Assembly (NCBI GenBank): GCA_036362985.1
Contig: JAYGXS010000004.1
Location: 2,690,488-2,754,487, forward strand
Direction of reading: 5' to 3'
DNA length: 64,000 nt
Source of the DNA: Ligula intestinalis
Taxonomy: Eukaryota > Platyhelminthes > Cestoda > Diphyllobothriidea > Diphyllobothriidae
Shown here: one piece after another, positions 46,501 through 58,728 of the stretch
How positions within the stretch are numbered: the first letter of the stretch is position 1
Layout of the letters: each line of letters begins with the position of its first letter
Translations under genes and position numbers: made by a program
Notes under the pieces: generated by a model
What the model was told of the DNA's origin: nothing
Database searches by the model: none
Seen by the model: only the letters and a program-made list of their open reading frames with translations

Positions 46501-49500
46501 TGCTCTAACTTGGCAGCCGACCCCCGAGGAGAAGCTCTGGCTGATGAAATAGAACACGCCCCCTTTGCCGTTCTCAACGAGAACAGCCAAACGCGGCTCC
46601 CAACCAACGGCGCCTCCAGCTCGCCCGATGTTTCCCTCGCCAGTCTCAGTCTGGTAGCCTCCACCATGTGGAACACGGAAATCAGCCTGGGTAGCGACCA
46701 CCTCCCCATTGTGCTCGAATTGGCCACCGCCGCCGAGTGTATCAAGGCCCCCAACCGGCACTTCATTAATTTCAAGAAAGCCAATTGGGCAGCGTTCACG
46801 ACCGAATGCGAAGCCGAGATCGATGGCCTACCGCCTCCCACCTGTGTCCACATAGCGGAGCGAGCCCTTCGTCGCCTACTCCTGGCAGCAGCAAGTCACC
46901 ACATCCCTAACGGCCGCATTCCCTTTCTCCGTCCTAACTATCCGCCCGAAGCCTCCCGCCTGGAAGGAGAGAGAGACGAAATACGAGCGCATGATGCCAG
47001 TGACCCGCGCGTTGGCGAACTGAATGGCTTAATCACTAAGAGTATCAACGATGGCAAGCGCCAACGCTGGCATGAACTAATTTCACATTGCAATTTCAGC
47101 GGCAACTCAGCTGCCACTTGGAAGCTTTTACGCAACCTGACCAAACCCCGGGCTGATACATCAAACCAGTCTATTAGCTTTGGGGACGGCAAGTTCATTT
47201 CCAACAACGGTATGATCGCCGCGAAGATGAGCAAGCTGTTCTCGCCCCGCTCGGCGCCCAGTCCCAAAAGCCAGCGCTCCCTTCTTCGTCTCCTCCATAA
47301 AGCCCCGCCCCCAGACATTTCCTTTTCGGCTGATGCCATCCTCACCGCCGTCAAGAAAATGAGAGCTTCGAAAGCCTTAGGACCAGATGGTCTGGCGCCT
47401 ATCCATGAGCGCCACATCGGCCCGAAGGTGGCTGCCTACCTTGCCGCCCTCTTCAACCTTTCACTGGGAACTTCAATCATCCCTGATTGCTGGCGCCAGT
47501 CGATCATTATCCCCCTGGTCAAAGCAGATAAGGACCCCTGCCTAGCGACCTCTTATCGTCCAATTGCCCTCCTCAGTCCATTGGCGAAGATCCTGGAACG
47601 GCTCATCCACCCAATTCTGACGTCTGTGGCGGACCTATCTTGCCACCAACATGGTTTCCGATCGGGTCGTGGAACTACAACGGCGCTCTTCGAGCTCAGC
47701 GACGCTATCCTCGAGGGCTTCAATCAACAGAAGCCCGCTTCGCGGACCGTGGCAGTCTCAATTGACCTGTCACGAGCCTTTGACTGCGTCCACCACGATC
47801 AGCTCCTGCAGGACTTGGTCTCGTTGAACGTCCCGACTGGCCTGGTCCGATGGTTGGCGGCTTACATCCGTGGCCGTCACGATCGTGTCCTCTTCCGGGG
47901 CGCTCTCTCTAAGCCCCGTAAGCAGACCTGTAGCGTCCCTCAAGGCTCTGTGCTCAGCCCGACGCTCCTTAAAATCTACATGCGAGAGCTCCCATTCCCC
48001 CGGGAACCTGTGCAATTGGTATCCTATGCGGACGATGTTACGTTCTTTTGCCGGCACCATCACATCGATCAGGCTGCACAGCTCCTCACGGAGTTCATGC
48101 CTGTTGTCGAAAACTTCCTCACCCAGCGCGGAATGACGATCTCGGCAGCCAAGTCGTCCGTAACTGTTTTTACGCTTGACCCGAGGGAGTTCAATCGTCA
48201 CCCGGTCATCACCGTCAATGGGGCGTCCTTACCGCTCGTCCGCAAGCCCAAACTCCTTGGTGTGCATTTTGATCCGCTCTTCACGTTTGCAGACCATGCC
48301 AGGGAGACCGCAAACAAAATAAGCCGCTGCACCAAGGTCCTCAGGGCTCTAGCAGGCACATCCTGGGGCTGCGCGAAAGAGACTCTGTCGACTGCTTTCA
48401 AGGCGCTGGCCAAGCCGCACCTCACTTATGCGGCATCAATCTGGTCTCCTACGATGAGCTCTTCCAGCCTCCGCCGCCTCCAGTCAGCCCAAAACGCTGC
48501 CCTCCGCACGATCACGGGTTGCTATAAAATGTCGCTTATAGATCATCTTTATGCGGAGGCTTCTGTTCTACCGGTCGCCCATCACAACACTCTCCTTAGC
48601 CAGCAGTTCTGGTGGAGTTGTTCGCAACCCGGCCATCCCAATCATCACCGTTGCACCGCTCCCGAGCCCTGCCGCAACGTCCGGCCGTCTATTCGAGCAC
48701 TCCACAAGGAAGCTGTTGCCTGGTCTCTCGCGGATCTACCTGTTGATAGCTCTGCCACCAAGACAGGCTTCCAGCGTCTCCACCAGAGATTCGTTGTCGA
48801 GGAGAAACGAGGTTACCATCCCCCGGCCCTTTTGGGTGGCTATCCACCTCCGATTGCGGCCTCGGAACGACAGCTCCCGAGGGTCACTCGCTGTACCCTG
48901 GCGCAGATACGCAGTGGCTACTACATGCTCCTTCGCCAGTACCAGCACCGGCTCGACCCATCCATACCCGACTGCTGTCCCGACTGCGGCGTCTCGCCGC
49001 ATGACTGCCGTCATCTGTTCGCCTGCAGTTCTCGGCCAGGCACCCACCTCACTCCCGCGGACCTGTGGCTCAAGCCGGTCGAGGTCGCGGCTTTTCTCCG
49101 TCTCCCAATTACTCCCAGTTTGGATTCCGGTGGGGATTCCTGATCCAACTATGGGCTACGACACACACACACACCACCCAACTCTGACGATGGAAGCGAA
49201 AAGGGTTCCGAAACGTCAGTTCAAATATGATTTGAGCCCACCCCCTCTTCTTCTTCCTTAACTTTAGGAGATGATGAACGCGGTATAAAGAAGTCTACAT
49301 TCACTGCAACATGCTATGAACTTTATACAATAGCTATTTAATGGCACCAAGGAGTGTATAACTTTCTCTAAATTGACGGTATACAGTTTGTGGGCTATAG
49401 ACTCGAAACAAAACTGGAAGGGTAAACCAAACTCTCAATTATTCGGGAGTCGGCTAGCATTTTTAAACAAAAAGATACCTTTATTTGTGAATAAAATTTG

Positions 49501-52500
49501 AATAAGACGGGATATGCCATCAGATTAGTACAGAGACGAATATTTTTGTTGTATATTTTTCTAAATATATTCAAAAATCAATATAAAATGAAGAGTACAG
49601 AAATAATCATATTTACCGTTTTCGGCGTGCATCCTGTCGTGACTAAACCACATTGCCCTTTTGCTGCCTGGTAACTAATATTTCAACTCCACTTGAGTAA
49701 TGTTACCTAGGCGGAAACACATTTCCAAATTTCGACTAATGTTTCATGAAATTGGGCACTGACTATATATATATATATGACATATTAATTTTTGTGCACC
49801 GATCTATTCCTCAGGATAAGCCCATCCTGGGATAATGCTTTTGCGAGTCGGATCAACCAACTGTGTTCCGCAAAGTTAATGATAATTGATATGTTACTAG
49901 CCAACTGTCAGTAACACATATTTTTTATATTTTGTCATAAGAGTATTCCGGCTCAGACAAGGCACCGTGATATAGCTATTTCGGGCTATTGGCCCTCATC
50001 AGCCACGGGTAGCCAACTCTAGTGTAGCAGCTGAAATTACCGCCACACCCGAGTTTCGAACTCGCACATCGATCTATTCCTCAGGATGCACAAACAAATA
50101 ATATATACTCCCGATCTACAACCGGCTAGACATCGACCTCGATGGCTCAATGGTTAGGACGTCTGCCCCTGACCGGCGAGGCGCGATTTCGAAACTCGGG
50201 TGCGGCGGTCATTTCAGCTGCTACACTAGAGTTGGCTACCCGTGGCTGATGAGGGCCAATAGCCCGAAATAGCTATATCACGGTGCCCTGTCTGAGCCGG
50301 AATACTCTTATGACAAAAATATATGACATATTTTCAATACGTTTCCTTCACATGGAAAGTGCATGGATTGTCATTCATAAACACCAAACGCAAGTGAAGC
50401 GGCCGGTGGAAATCACCAATGTTTCGTTAAAAGCGGAAGCTACTACTTTTCGGGTATAAAAGTCGGCGCAGACGTAATCTTCCACAATGTGAGTGCAATA
50501 GGGGAAATATTTTGTAAATACGTTTTAGCAAGTATATGTGGATTTTTAAGGGGACTGAAAATGCAAAAAATTCACACACATGCCGTTTTATTGCAAGTAT
50601 GACCTATGAAATAGACGCAAACCACGTGCAATTAAGATTCAACTTTCCAGCGGGACGGAAATATCTTGGGCTTATGCTACGTGGTTGTAAGTATTACAAT
50701 AACCGAAGACAGATTTCAATGCTTCGGTTAATGACGCATAAGATAACAACCTACTGCACTAGAATAGCGAAAGCAGAAGGGAGCTTTGCGACAAGATGAG
50801 AGCTAGCTATGATAGTTTTATTGATGATGCTGAATAGTAAATAGCTTAGGTCACAGTAATCCTGCGACATGCGGGGATAAACAGATGGAGAAGAACAGAA
50901 ATCAGCTGTCCTCCGGTCAGTTTCCGTGAATCGGCATATGAAATACGCACGTCAGCATTAGATTATTTTGCAGTTGAGATTCCTGACGTTCAATTAAAAT
51001 TTACGGGTAGAAATATAGTGGAACAGAGCCGGGTCACGAGGGAACATTAGATCGGGATCTATATAAGACATTCTTTTGCGAAGAAACTAAACGAATTTTG
51101 CAAGAATACACAGTAGAACGATGAGAGTAGAATAAACAACAGGCCTCCGTCAAGATACAGGCGGGTTAGAAGTCCATCAGATTAGCCAGGCGAAAGATGT
51201 TCAGCTTCAGACCAATTTACTTCGTAGGAGCCGAGAGTATTTGAACACGCGTCAGGCTAGCTTTCCGTCTGTCCTACTTACGGGCTTTGCTGCGGGTGCG
51301 CCTGACCAAAAACAAAGTCAGACTGGCCCATGGACACATTTACTGGACAGCACAGTGTCTACGCGAGAAATATGCATATGGTGACCAGCCAGCACGTGTC
51401 AGTTATTGTGCGGAATGCCATCAACAACTGGCTGGAGGGTCCAGACGGTCGGCAGCTGCATGAGGGTGAGGCTGTGGCAGACAGTTAGCAGTACTGTCCA
51501 ATGTCCGCTGTCTCAACGTCATGCGACTTCGCGGAGAGAGCTTTCGGACACGCTTACCTGAAGACCCTTGACCGACTTCCACGCGCGCACGCGCACACAC
51601 ACACGCGTCCAGATATTTGCGGATTCCGAAGGCCCCCTTGAGCACAGCACCCTTCGAGCGATGCAGAAGGGACTGCTACACACGACACCGCCTCGGGCAA
51701 TGCAGAAAGCAAATCGCGCATCACTTAAACTTGCTTCGCAATCACATAACATCGGCTGTCAGCACTCCTACGCACAAACTCTTAGGCCTGACTGGACGTA
51801 GTCAACAACTAACTCTGGCTTTGCCAGTTGCCACAGCTATCTGGGACAGAAATGAGGCATCCTGTGCACAATAAATATCTCATTTTGATGGCTTCTGGCT
51901 ACAACCCGGGATTTGATCAGATGATTGTAGTAATCCGCGTACACCTTCTGCTTAGGCACTACAATGCCAATAACTGGAAATGCAATTCTATCCTCATCCT
52001 AATAAATGTAACGCACTTCAATTTACGACAGCACGCTAAGAGTCGTGCTATGGTAGGCTGCAAATTGAGCGGTTACCTTGGTCCCCCCTCAGAACTGAGA
52101 ATCAAGCTGGAATGGCCCCTTCTTTATGGCATTCTCACGAATGAAAAAATCCAAGCAGACCCTACAAAAGTCTTTGTGTGATCCGCGAAGATGAACAATG
52201 CATTCGAGCTTACACTCGGTCGTCTGGGCATTGTCTTGCCATGGGCGCGAAATGTAGGGGTAGATGGACTCTGAAAGATGTCAGCCCCTCCATAAACTAA
52301 TTTGAACGCGTGTCCCTGTTGCTACACCTGCTCTGTGGGGCACGTGGTGCACGTCTTTGTTCGTAACGTTTCAATGGTCAACACATATTATGAGGGCCGT
52401 GAGAATAAATATGACTAAGCAGAATTATTAACATATTTTTACTTACATCTTCACTTGTTTTTGATATAAATCCTACCTTTACCTACTTATTTTGTTCTCC

Positions 52501-55500
52501 GAAATCAGATAACACAGATCACACGTTTGCCACCAGGGCCACATCCAAACTTGGGAATAGGTGTTAAGATCGATGTAGACATTTCAAACGGCATATTGCC
52601 CGTTGCACCGTGCATAAAAGCTCACCAAATATTGAGCGAAACGACCACTTCAAAAGTGAGTTCTTTCCCACCGCATACAGTAAGGACAGTTTTTATTCAC
52701 TGAAATGACAAAATAGTTTTAAGTGAAAGAGGCGTAATTTAAAATATTGCCATTATCTCAAAGTACCTCTCATGGCTTGATAGGCAGGCTTCCACTGCAA
52801 AGATAGTATTATAAGCAAAGATAAGGAAGAATGGAATGGCCATTTCTGGCACATTCGCCATCAAAAGCCGATCATACCCAACCCCAAGTGGTGCCCCACC
52901 CGAGGCTCGAACCCGCGGCCTTTTGATCGGAATTCTAACGCCACGAGCTCACTTTCTTGACGGGTATAGGCCGACAAATATTGACATTCATTGATGAATG
53001 AGCGGGACGAGTGAGTTCCGTTGGGTAACGGCTAACGTTCATCAAGCGGGTTCGAGCCTACTGTGGGACACCACTTCGGATTGAAGATGGCTGGCTGATG
53101 ACGGCTAATGAGCCAGAAATGGCCATTCCAGTCTTCCTTGTCTTTGCCGACAGTGCTAGCTGCCGCTGTGCCGCTGTTGCCGGGGTTCGAGAATGAGCCT
53201 CAAAACAGAACGGGATGAGTGAGTTCCGTTAGCGATCGAGTAACGTTCATCAACGAGTTACGATTGGACGTTGTCTGAGGTGCGCGTTAAAACTGCGACT
53301 AATTAAGGAAGACCCTTGAAGTTCCACTGACTTCAGAAATTCACTTAAATCTAATTTAATTACTGTACCCAGGGGCAATAAAAGCAACTTTTGAGTCTAA
53401 GAGTAGGCCTGTGACCTATTTTGCTGCACCAGTGTGCGCATCGTAAAGTGACAGGCTCACAGAAGATTCTGGATACCTGGAATTTCGGTTGGGTTATTGA
53501 CACGAAAGAACGGACAAACACAAGGGAGGCTGGAATGGACATGTTTGGCTTATTAGCCGTCAGCAGCCAGTTAGTAAATAAGTTCGCTTGCCACCGCTGC
53601 GTTGCGGTTAGGCTATTGAGTCAAAGTGCTAGAGGTGACAACCTCAATCACAGACCCTGCGGCCGTTGGAGACCCGCTCGTACTCAAAATTCGCAATTTA
53701 CCTCAATGAATTTAATGATCGCAAAAAAAGCAGCCAGTCAGAGCCAACAGCTGAGGTTCAAATCCACGACCTGTTGGTTAAAAGCGCAAAGCCCGAACCT
53801 CTGAGGCACGGGCTAGGAGACGACTGTGTCCCCCATAACAGGATCGGCGAGCGTCCACTGCCACCACCAAGCAAACAGTTAATCAACCTGACAGTACGCA
53901 AATACCTGATAATTCCAATAGTCCAGGCCGACTGCGCACGCGTCGAGGTCGACAAGGAGACTGGGGCTGACACCATCAGTGACCACCTGGGCAACTGCTT
54001 CTTGACCCGCCTCCTGAGCTTTCCGTCGTCGACGTCGCCCCGATTTTTTTGTATTGCTGGCATTCTGATGGGCAGCCTCCGCGGTGGTGGCGGACTTCGC
54101 ACCAGCGCCGGCCTCTCTCTCCTGTAGCCACGGAGTGATTATGTGCTGCAGCAGGCTTGTAAGGCTGCGAAATATGTTTATCTCGAAGCTATACATGTAG
54201 ACCCACTCGTGGCAGGAGTACAGACCCAACTGGAATCCTGTGCCCACATAATCCCAGGCCAGGTGGTAGTAGAAGAAGCAGACATAAGCTGCAAAATGCA
54301 GAGTCAAGGAGGAGGAGGAGGAGGAGGCAGAGGAGGGGGAGGATAGGTGGTTCGGTGGGTCCGCTCCCTGGCTCTCCATCAGGGCTGACACGAGGGCGTT
54401 TTCAATGTTACAAGAGTCTTCCAGGAGTTCATGCATTCGGGCAAATATCTGTTCCATATTTGAACGTTGGCGAGAACGATTGAAGCAGAACCCACGAGAA
54501 ATCTGCGTTTTTTGGAGGAGAGTGGCAAGGGTTAGGTAGAGAACAAAAGTTGGCAAAATGGTGGGTGCAGTAATTTCACGACCAGGCCTACTTTTTGAGG
54601 ATCAACATTAGAATGAGCACGGGGTATCAACGCGAACGCTGCGTATCTCTTAAATATCTACAGAACAGAAGCACTGGAGTTTATGCTATCCTGAGTGCCT
54701 TCATTTCCCGTACAAACTTACCAGGCATAAGTGATGGATAAAATCGTGAGGCAAAATAACCAGCTTGGCGACTGAATCACGAGGAAGCGCCTCATGTAAA
54801 CATCTGCTAAAGACGATGTGGCCGCATTTTAAAAGTTCACTGTTCTTCAAAATTTATAAATGACTTTAGTTCGTGACTGATTACATAGATAGTCTCAACA
54901 GTTTGGGTTAATATAGACATGCACTACTTTAGGTTTATGATCAGAGTTCCTGAATTTGTTCTAACATAACATACATACGTAGTGGGTCGTTCGTTTTAAC
55001 CAATTAGGGCTGGTAAGAGAAGTAAGAAGAGTAGACCTGCTCGTGGCGCTGGCTTCACTCCCGTCCAATTCCGAAACTGAAGATAAATGCAAGAGCACTG
55101 AATGACAAGACATCCCCGTTGTCCCTAGCAATATAGGGGATATGCCAGTAAAGTACAAGTATATGCCGGTCCCTCTACTGAGCTTAACCAAAAATCAAAT
55201 ACCCGGACAGCATACAGACAAGAGATCGCCTTTGGCTTTAGTCAGTAAGGTATTTTGTCAAGTTGCAAGCTTGAAGGCCACAAATAAAGGGGCGGGATAC
55301 AGACTGTAGTAAAAAGAACCCACCCCTTTTCAAGTAGCAAGCTAATTGTGTGTGGGACAGTGCAATTCGCCGTCCTGCGCCCACCGGCACACAATGGGCA
55401 TCGTCGTACATGACGGTCGAATGAATAACGACAGAAGGCTGAGCAGAACTAGCGCTAGCATATTGTAACGCGACACATTTGTTGCGCCTTCAGCCGCTCG

Positions 55501-58500
55501 TAACAGAAATCCGATGGGCTATTTACGCTTTAATAGAAAATCAGCCCAGTTTTGGTCAGGCACACTAGTTTTTGTACTTATGTGTACCTGCAAAAAGAGC
55601 TTAATGTTTACTTACAAGAAGATGTTTTTTAGAATAAAAAAGAACTAAAATGAGTGAATTTTCGAGTTGGGTGCCCTAACTTATCTTCAGACTAACAGGA
55701 AAAATGCAATGAACAACTAAAATTTCAAAACTGCCGAGAAAAATCAATAGTCATATAGGGTGAGACGTGATTACTGGGTGTGGCCTCAGTTAGTGTCTGT
55801 CATGCGGCCTCTGCTTTTTCCATCGTTCATTGACATGCTTATAAATACCAACTCGATGTGCCAGTTTATACATGAATCGTCGGAGTGCATGGCTTCGAGG
55901 AATTCTCAGCCATAAAATAAGTCCGTAGTGTTCAAGAAACATTATAACCTCTCTAAAAGAAGTATTTTGCTTGAGCTAACGTTAGAGCCTTTACTGCGAT
56001 GACATGAACGCACATTAGTGTTGTAATAGTAATCGCATCGACAAGTAGAGACAACCCTTGAGCAGGATGTTTGTAGACTACAGGAAAACTGAAGTTATTT
56101 TTTATCCCAAATTTTTAGTCTAGCCTTCACATGCGGTAACACAGCGAGGAAGATGGAATCATCGAGATAGGTCTTGATGGAAATGTGGGAAATATGGAAA
56201 TAACTTTAAGTGCGATCTGTCTCTTAGATATCTGTAAAAAAAGGTTCGTTGATCACCGGAAGTACTCCTTTATTCGTCTGAGCTTTCGAACTATTACTAA
56301 AGACGAAGTAAGCCATAATTTAGGTGGTCGAAGAGTCTTCTTCTTTAAAATATACACACAAGTGGAACAAGAACAGTCGTCTCAATTCCTCGACGCCTGT
56401 GAATGTACTTTTTGGTGGTCAACAAGATGAATAGAATTAAAAAACCAGCATTCCAGTCAAGTACTTGAAGGACCAGCTGCGCAGGGATAAAGACCCCTTC
56501 CTGAATCACTGGATCCACTATCTCTTTTGCTCACAGTTACTCACACAACGCCGTAAACCGTATTTATAATGCACAGCCCTTCTTAGTCAACATTTGAGTG
56601 GTCATCAACCACTGAAAACGAACTATCAACGGATATAGGCAACAGCCACCTCCACTAAAAAGGGTGATCTGTCAAGTCTGAGCAAACGAATGGAAGAAGT
56701 CCAGTTTTCATTTTTTTTCTTTGATGAATCTGAACAAATGGGAATGTAACATATGTCGAGGACTTAAGCTGACTGACATAACAGAAAAACGCTGTTGTTT
56801 TAGGCATTTAACTGACCCCTCGCTCTGGAAGAAGCTATGTTAACTATACGCTCATTCCATAAAAGGACCTGGCACAAAGGGTGCCGGCTGCACTTGATGA
56901 CAACTTTTTCTCTTGACCGACCCTAAGAATCAAGGAAATCCGTCTTCCCACAGTAGTCCATGAATTCAGCTTGACATTGAATACTCTACAGAAACATTAC
57001 AATTCAAAAGGTCACCCTCTGCAAGATGAGTAACCGTCCAACGCTCCCAAAGTAGATAGGGGGCTCTATATGGCTCCATATATTGCTGCAGTGGGATACA
57101 ATTCAAAGTGAAAGGAGGAGGCGATAAAGCAGCACCGGCGTTTAAAACCGATGAGCTAACTTGATGTTTGTCTCTTTAAGCAATGCTTAACGCAGACAAT
57201 ACGTAAAAACAGCAATAAAAATAGGGATAATAGGAGTATATGAAAAATTACTTACGGCAACGAGTTGGGATCCAACATGGTCAAAAAAAGAGTTGAATTT
57301 TTCAAGGACAGGAAGGTGGGTAAGAAGTTGCTTCCTTACAGAAGGTGACTCAATGCGCACCCATGAAAAGAGGAAATGCGCTGCAGATTGCGATGCGCCA
57401 AGCTTGTACTGGAGGCCATCCGGAAGTTTTGGGTAACAATGGAAAAAGGCGGAGATAAGGACACTCAAGACAGATCGGGACAAGAGGCATGTAAACATAT
57501 CCGAACCAGCATCACCTGAGGAGGGATCGCAGTTTAGTGTCTTTTCACAGACGGACTGACAACACTTCTGTCCGAAAGTGTGAAGGAAAGACCAGAGTTC
57601 TTGGAACGAAACGAAGCAGAATGAGTTGTTTTTGAGAAGGCGTTGAACTTGAGATATGATTGATTTTATACGAAGAAAGACACACAAAAGAAAGTAGAAT
57701 GCCAGGTTTCTGTCTAAGATTTTCGAACTCTTCTGAACTGTCGAGGGTAAGTTTGCCTGCATCAGGAAAGGCTCGAAACCTGGAAGTCCGTATTCATGGA
57801 TCCTTGGGGAATGCTTCCCGGGCCCCGGAGCCGCGCCAAGAGTGACTGTTTCCCGAATATCCTTACAAACAGAGACAATGTCCTCAATCAGAACTTTAAA
57901 ATACTCACATATGTTTTGCAGGGAACACATGGATAAGGGCGAATTGAGTAAACCTGTCGCATTCGGCGAAGGATACGATGCCTCATAACCGGCATCTCCC
58001 ACCACAGCCAAGTCATCAAAATCACAATCAATTTTGTTTGTGAGAAGAGGTGCAAAAGTGCAGAGTGCACTGTGAAAAAGTCGAATAAATCGGATCCTGT
58101 GGAGAATAGCCTTGCAGGCGTCAGACCCATCATCGACATGGGTTAGGTCCCTTTCTAATTCACTGATCATATTGCTTAGATCACTATCGGAGAGGGTAAA
58201 TAGTGAATTTGCTGGTGTGAGTGTCGGAAAGTTGGCGGTTGTATCCACACCAACCGGAACACCGTAGGTCATTGCACAAAAATCTTCCTCTTCAAATACA
58301 GGTGACTCTAATATCAGCTCTCGCGTTCTTAGAATGCAACGTCGAAAGGTTTCACAAAAAGCCGAGAGATAGGGATCGTGAATAAAAGGTATACAGTGCA
58401 TGTACATACAGGTATATACAGTTTGTGCCAAGGAATCACCCGTTATCCAATTCACAAAAGATGCTAATAGTTCATCAATGACACCCAGCAACACCGTCCG

Positions 58501-58728
58501 GTCTGAAAATGAGGCGAATGACAAAAAGCCGGATTCTACTGCCTCATATAAATATAGTACTCGACGGTCCTTTTGCATTCCAACATCCATACTTGGATTC
58601 ATTATTTCGATTGCTGACATAGCATGCTGCAGGCCAAAGTACTTCTCGTGTGCAATATCTCCTGGCTGCAGACAAGTCGAACATGCCTGACGAAACCTTT
58701 CCGTTATGTCAGTTTTCGATTCAGACAT
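40578..58728 (-). CDS. NAA35: NAA35 (MAK10), auxiliary subunit of NatC N-alpha-acetyltransferase
   Basis: NAA35 is the large auxiliary subunit that anchors the NatC complex to ribosomes and supports acetylation of nascent N-termini by NAA30. Exons in transcript order are 58728-57256, 54502-53906 and 41240-40578, all phase-0 GT/AG joins, giving about 910 residues (human about 725). ATG 58728 is the first ATG of the frame and lies 35 nt after an acceptor-like ttattccag. Exon 1 carries the family signatures LQHAMSAIEIMNPSMDVGM (residues 33-51), SLAQTVYTCMYMH (99-111) and FEEEDFCAMTYG (145-156). Exon 2 continues with CFNRSRQRSNMEQIFARMHE, then FQLGLYSCHEWVYMY and a basic KKSGRRRRRK tract. Exon 3 carries NMHRFICAANIYVLRAFQHE, NNYVVTRLLAARPEK and the terminal LSVQLDFTFLPSRMYPLLRL. 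Intron 2 (41241-53905) holds a nearly intact LINE on the opposite strand. The exon 2 donor could also be 18 nt downstream. Confidence 0.93.
42541..42615 (+). repeat. Solo copy of the shared retroelement 3'-end module
   Basis: The sequence reads GATGATGAAGCC, then CGAAACGTCAG (42564-42574), GCGAATAAAAG and CCTTCTTCTC. It has the same order and spacing as the ends of the Penelope-like element near 8.7 kb and the LINE near 49.2 kb. Its upstream 150 bases may be the tail of another truncated element. Confidence 0.55.
43808..43965 (-). repeat. tRNA-derived SINE, diverged
   Basis: Reading plus gives ACAAACACAAAGGAGACCAGAATGATCATTTTTGGC, then CCGTCATCAGCCAGTCATACCCAACC, the complement of the shared SINE body. 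A degraded head follows (TTCAAAACTGCGACC). Confidence 0.65.
44493..44640 (+). repeat. tRNA-derived SINE
   Basis: The head GTCCGTGGTGCAGTGGTAAA has a B box GAGTTCGAATCTC at 44540-44552, followed by GGTATTACTGATTTCTGACG, ATAATAAACCAGAAATGTCC, and an end in TTTTCCTTGTCGG. Confidence 0.7.
45763..49143 (+). pseudogene. Nearly intact LINE ORF: 2A-like motif, PHD finger, endonuclease, reverse transcriptase
   Basis: One frame runs from ATG 45763 to TGA 49141-49143 (1,126 codons), broken only by TAA 46387-46389. In order it has a hydrophobic leader LLRLLLLAA ending in the 2A-like GIEANPGP (45817-45840); a C4HC3 PHD-type finger (CSFC...CGSC...CHLRC...CPSC, to about 45987); and an AP-like endonuclease (ILQFNANGLLGKL, IQETKWSN, then LGDFNAHHD and GSDHLPIVL). 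The reverse transcriptase follows with SYRPIALLSPLAKILERLIH, QHGFRSGRGTT, VSIDLSRAFDCVHHD, SVPQGSVLSPTLLKIYM and catalytic LVSYADDVTFF. A C-terminal Cys/His cluster (CCPDCGVSPHDCRHLFAC) ends it. The layout fits the Ingi/Vingi or wider jockey superclade; 2A-like motifs are known in trypanosome L1Tc/ingi and in sea urchin CR1 elements. The TAA replaces what is probably a Tyr codon (NV*IPP). It lies antisense in NAA35 intron 2. The frame is open upstream to 45493, so the 5' end is uncertain. Confidence 0.9.
49144..49262 (+). mobile_element. 3' UTR of the 2A/PHD LINE
   Basis: After the stop there is a short (CA)n, then CTGACGATGGAAGCGAAAAG, TTCCGAAACGTCAGTTCAAA (core at 49209-49219) and a CTTCTTCTTCC end. 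This matches the shared 3'-end module. No poly(A) tail or target duplication was identified. Confidence 0.6.
49773..50332. repeat. Head-to-head SINE pair with direct repeats
   Basis: Left copy (about 49930-50066, minus) and right copy (about 50135-50320, plus) are inverted and nearly identical. Each has a tRNA-like head (GACCTCGATGGCTCAATGG; B-box-like GATTTCGAAACTCGG) and tail ATACTCTTATGACAAAA. GATCTATTCCTCAGGAT occurs at 49801-49817 and 50071-50087, bracketing the left copy like a 17-bp target-site duplication. ATATATGACATATT occurs at 49773-49786 and 50319-50332, bracketing the whole block. Confidence 0.75.
50340..52810. other. NAA35 intron 2, part after the SINE pair
   Basis: No exon or recognisable element was found. 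The open frames at 50536-50799 and 51421-52181 show no motif, and those around 51.5-51.9 kb overlap on both strands. A short (AC)n lies near 51595. Confidence 0.5.
52815..53155. repeat. Head-to-head SINE pair
   Basis: Left unit (52815-52955, minus) reads GAATGGCCATTTCTGGCACA...CATACCCAACCCC with B-box complement GAGGCTCGAACCCGCGG (52902-52918). Right unit (about 53005-53155, plus) has B box GGGTTCGAGCC (53048-53058), then GATGGCTGGCTGATGACGGC and CAGAAATGGCCATTCC, ending CCTTGTCTTTGCCGACA. A partial third head follows at about 53200-53260. Confidence 0.7.
53505..53720. repeat. SINE tail fragment joined to dispersed repeat
   Basis: ACAAACACAAGGGAGGCTGGAATGG...CAGCAGCCAG (53514-53570) is a minus SINE body fragment. 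It runs straight into the repeat (53573-53720) that is also present at 4515-4670, which lies next to an unrelated sequence there. Confidence 0.55.
54503..57255 (-). other. NAA35 intron 1, no gene seen
   Basis: The donor is gtaagt at 57255 and the acceptor is aacgcag at 54503. Open frames at 54961-55191 and 56185-56430 carry no motif. No clear repeat was noticed. Confidence 0.55.

Noticed and set aside
53666..54127. + strand frame opposite NAA35 exon 2
   Set aside because: Shadow of the coding exon extended into a repeat.
54143..54346. + strand frame with poly-Gly
   Set aside because: It is the complement of the Ser-rich tract of NAA35 exon 2.
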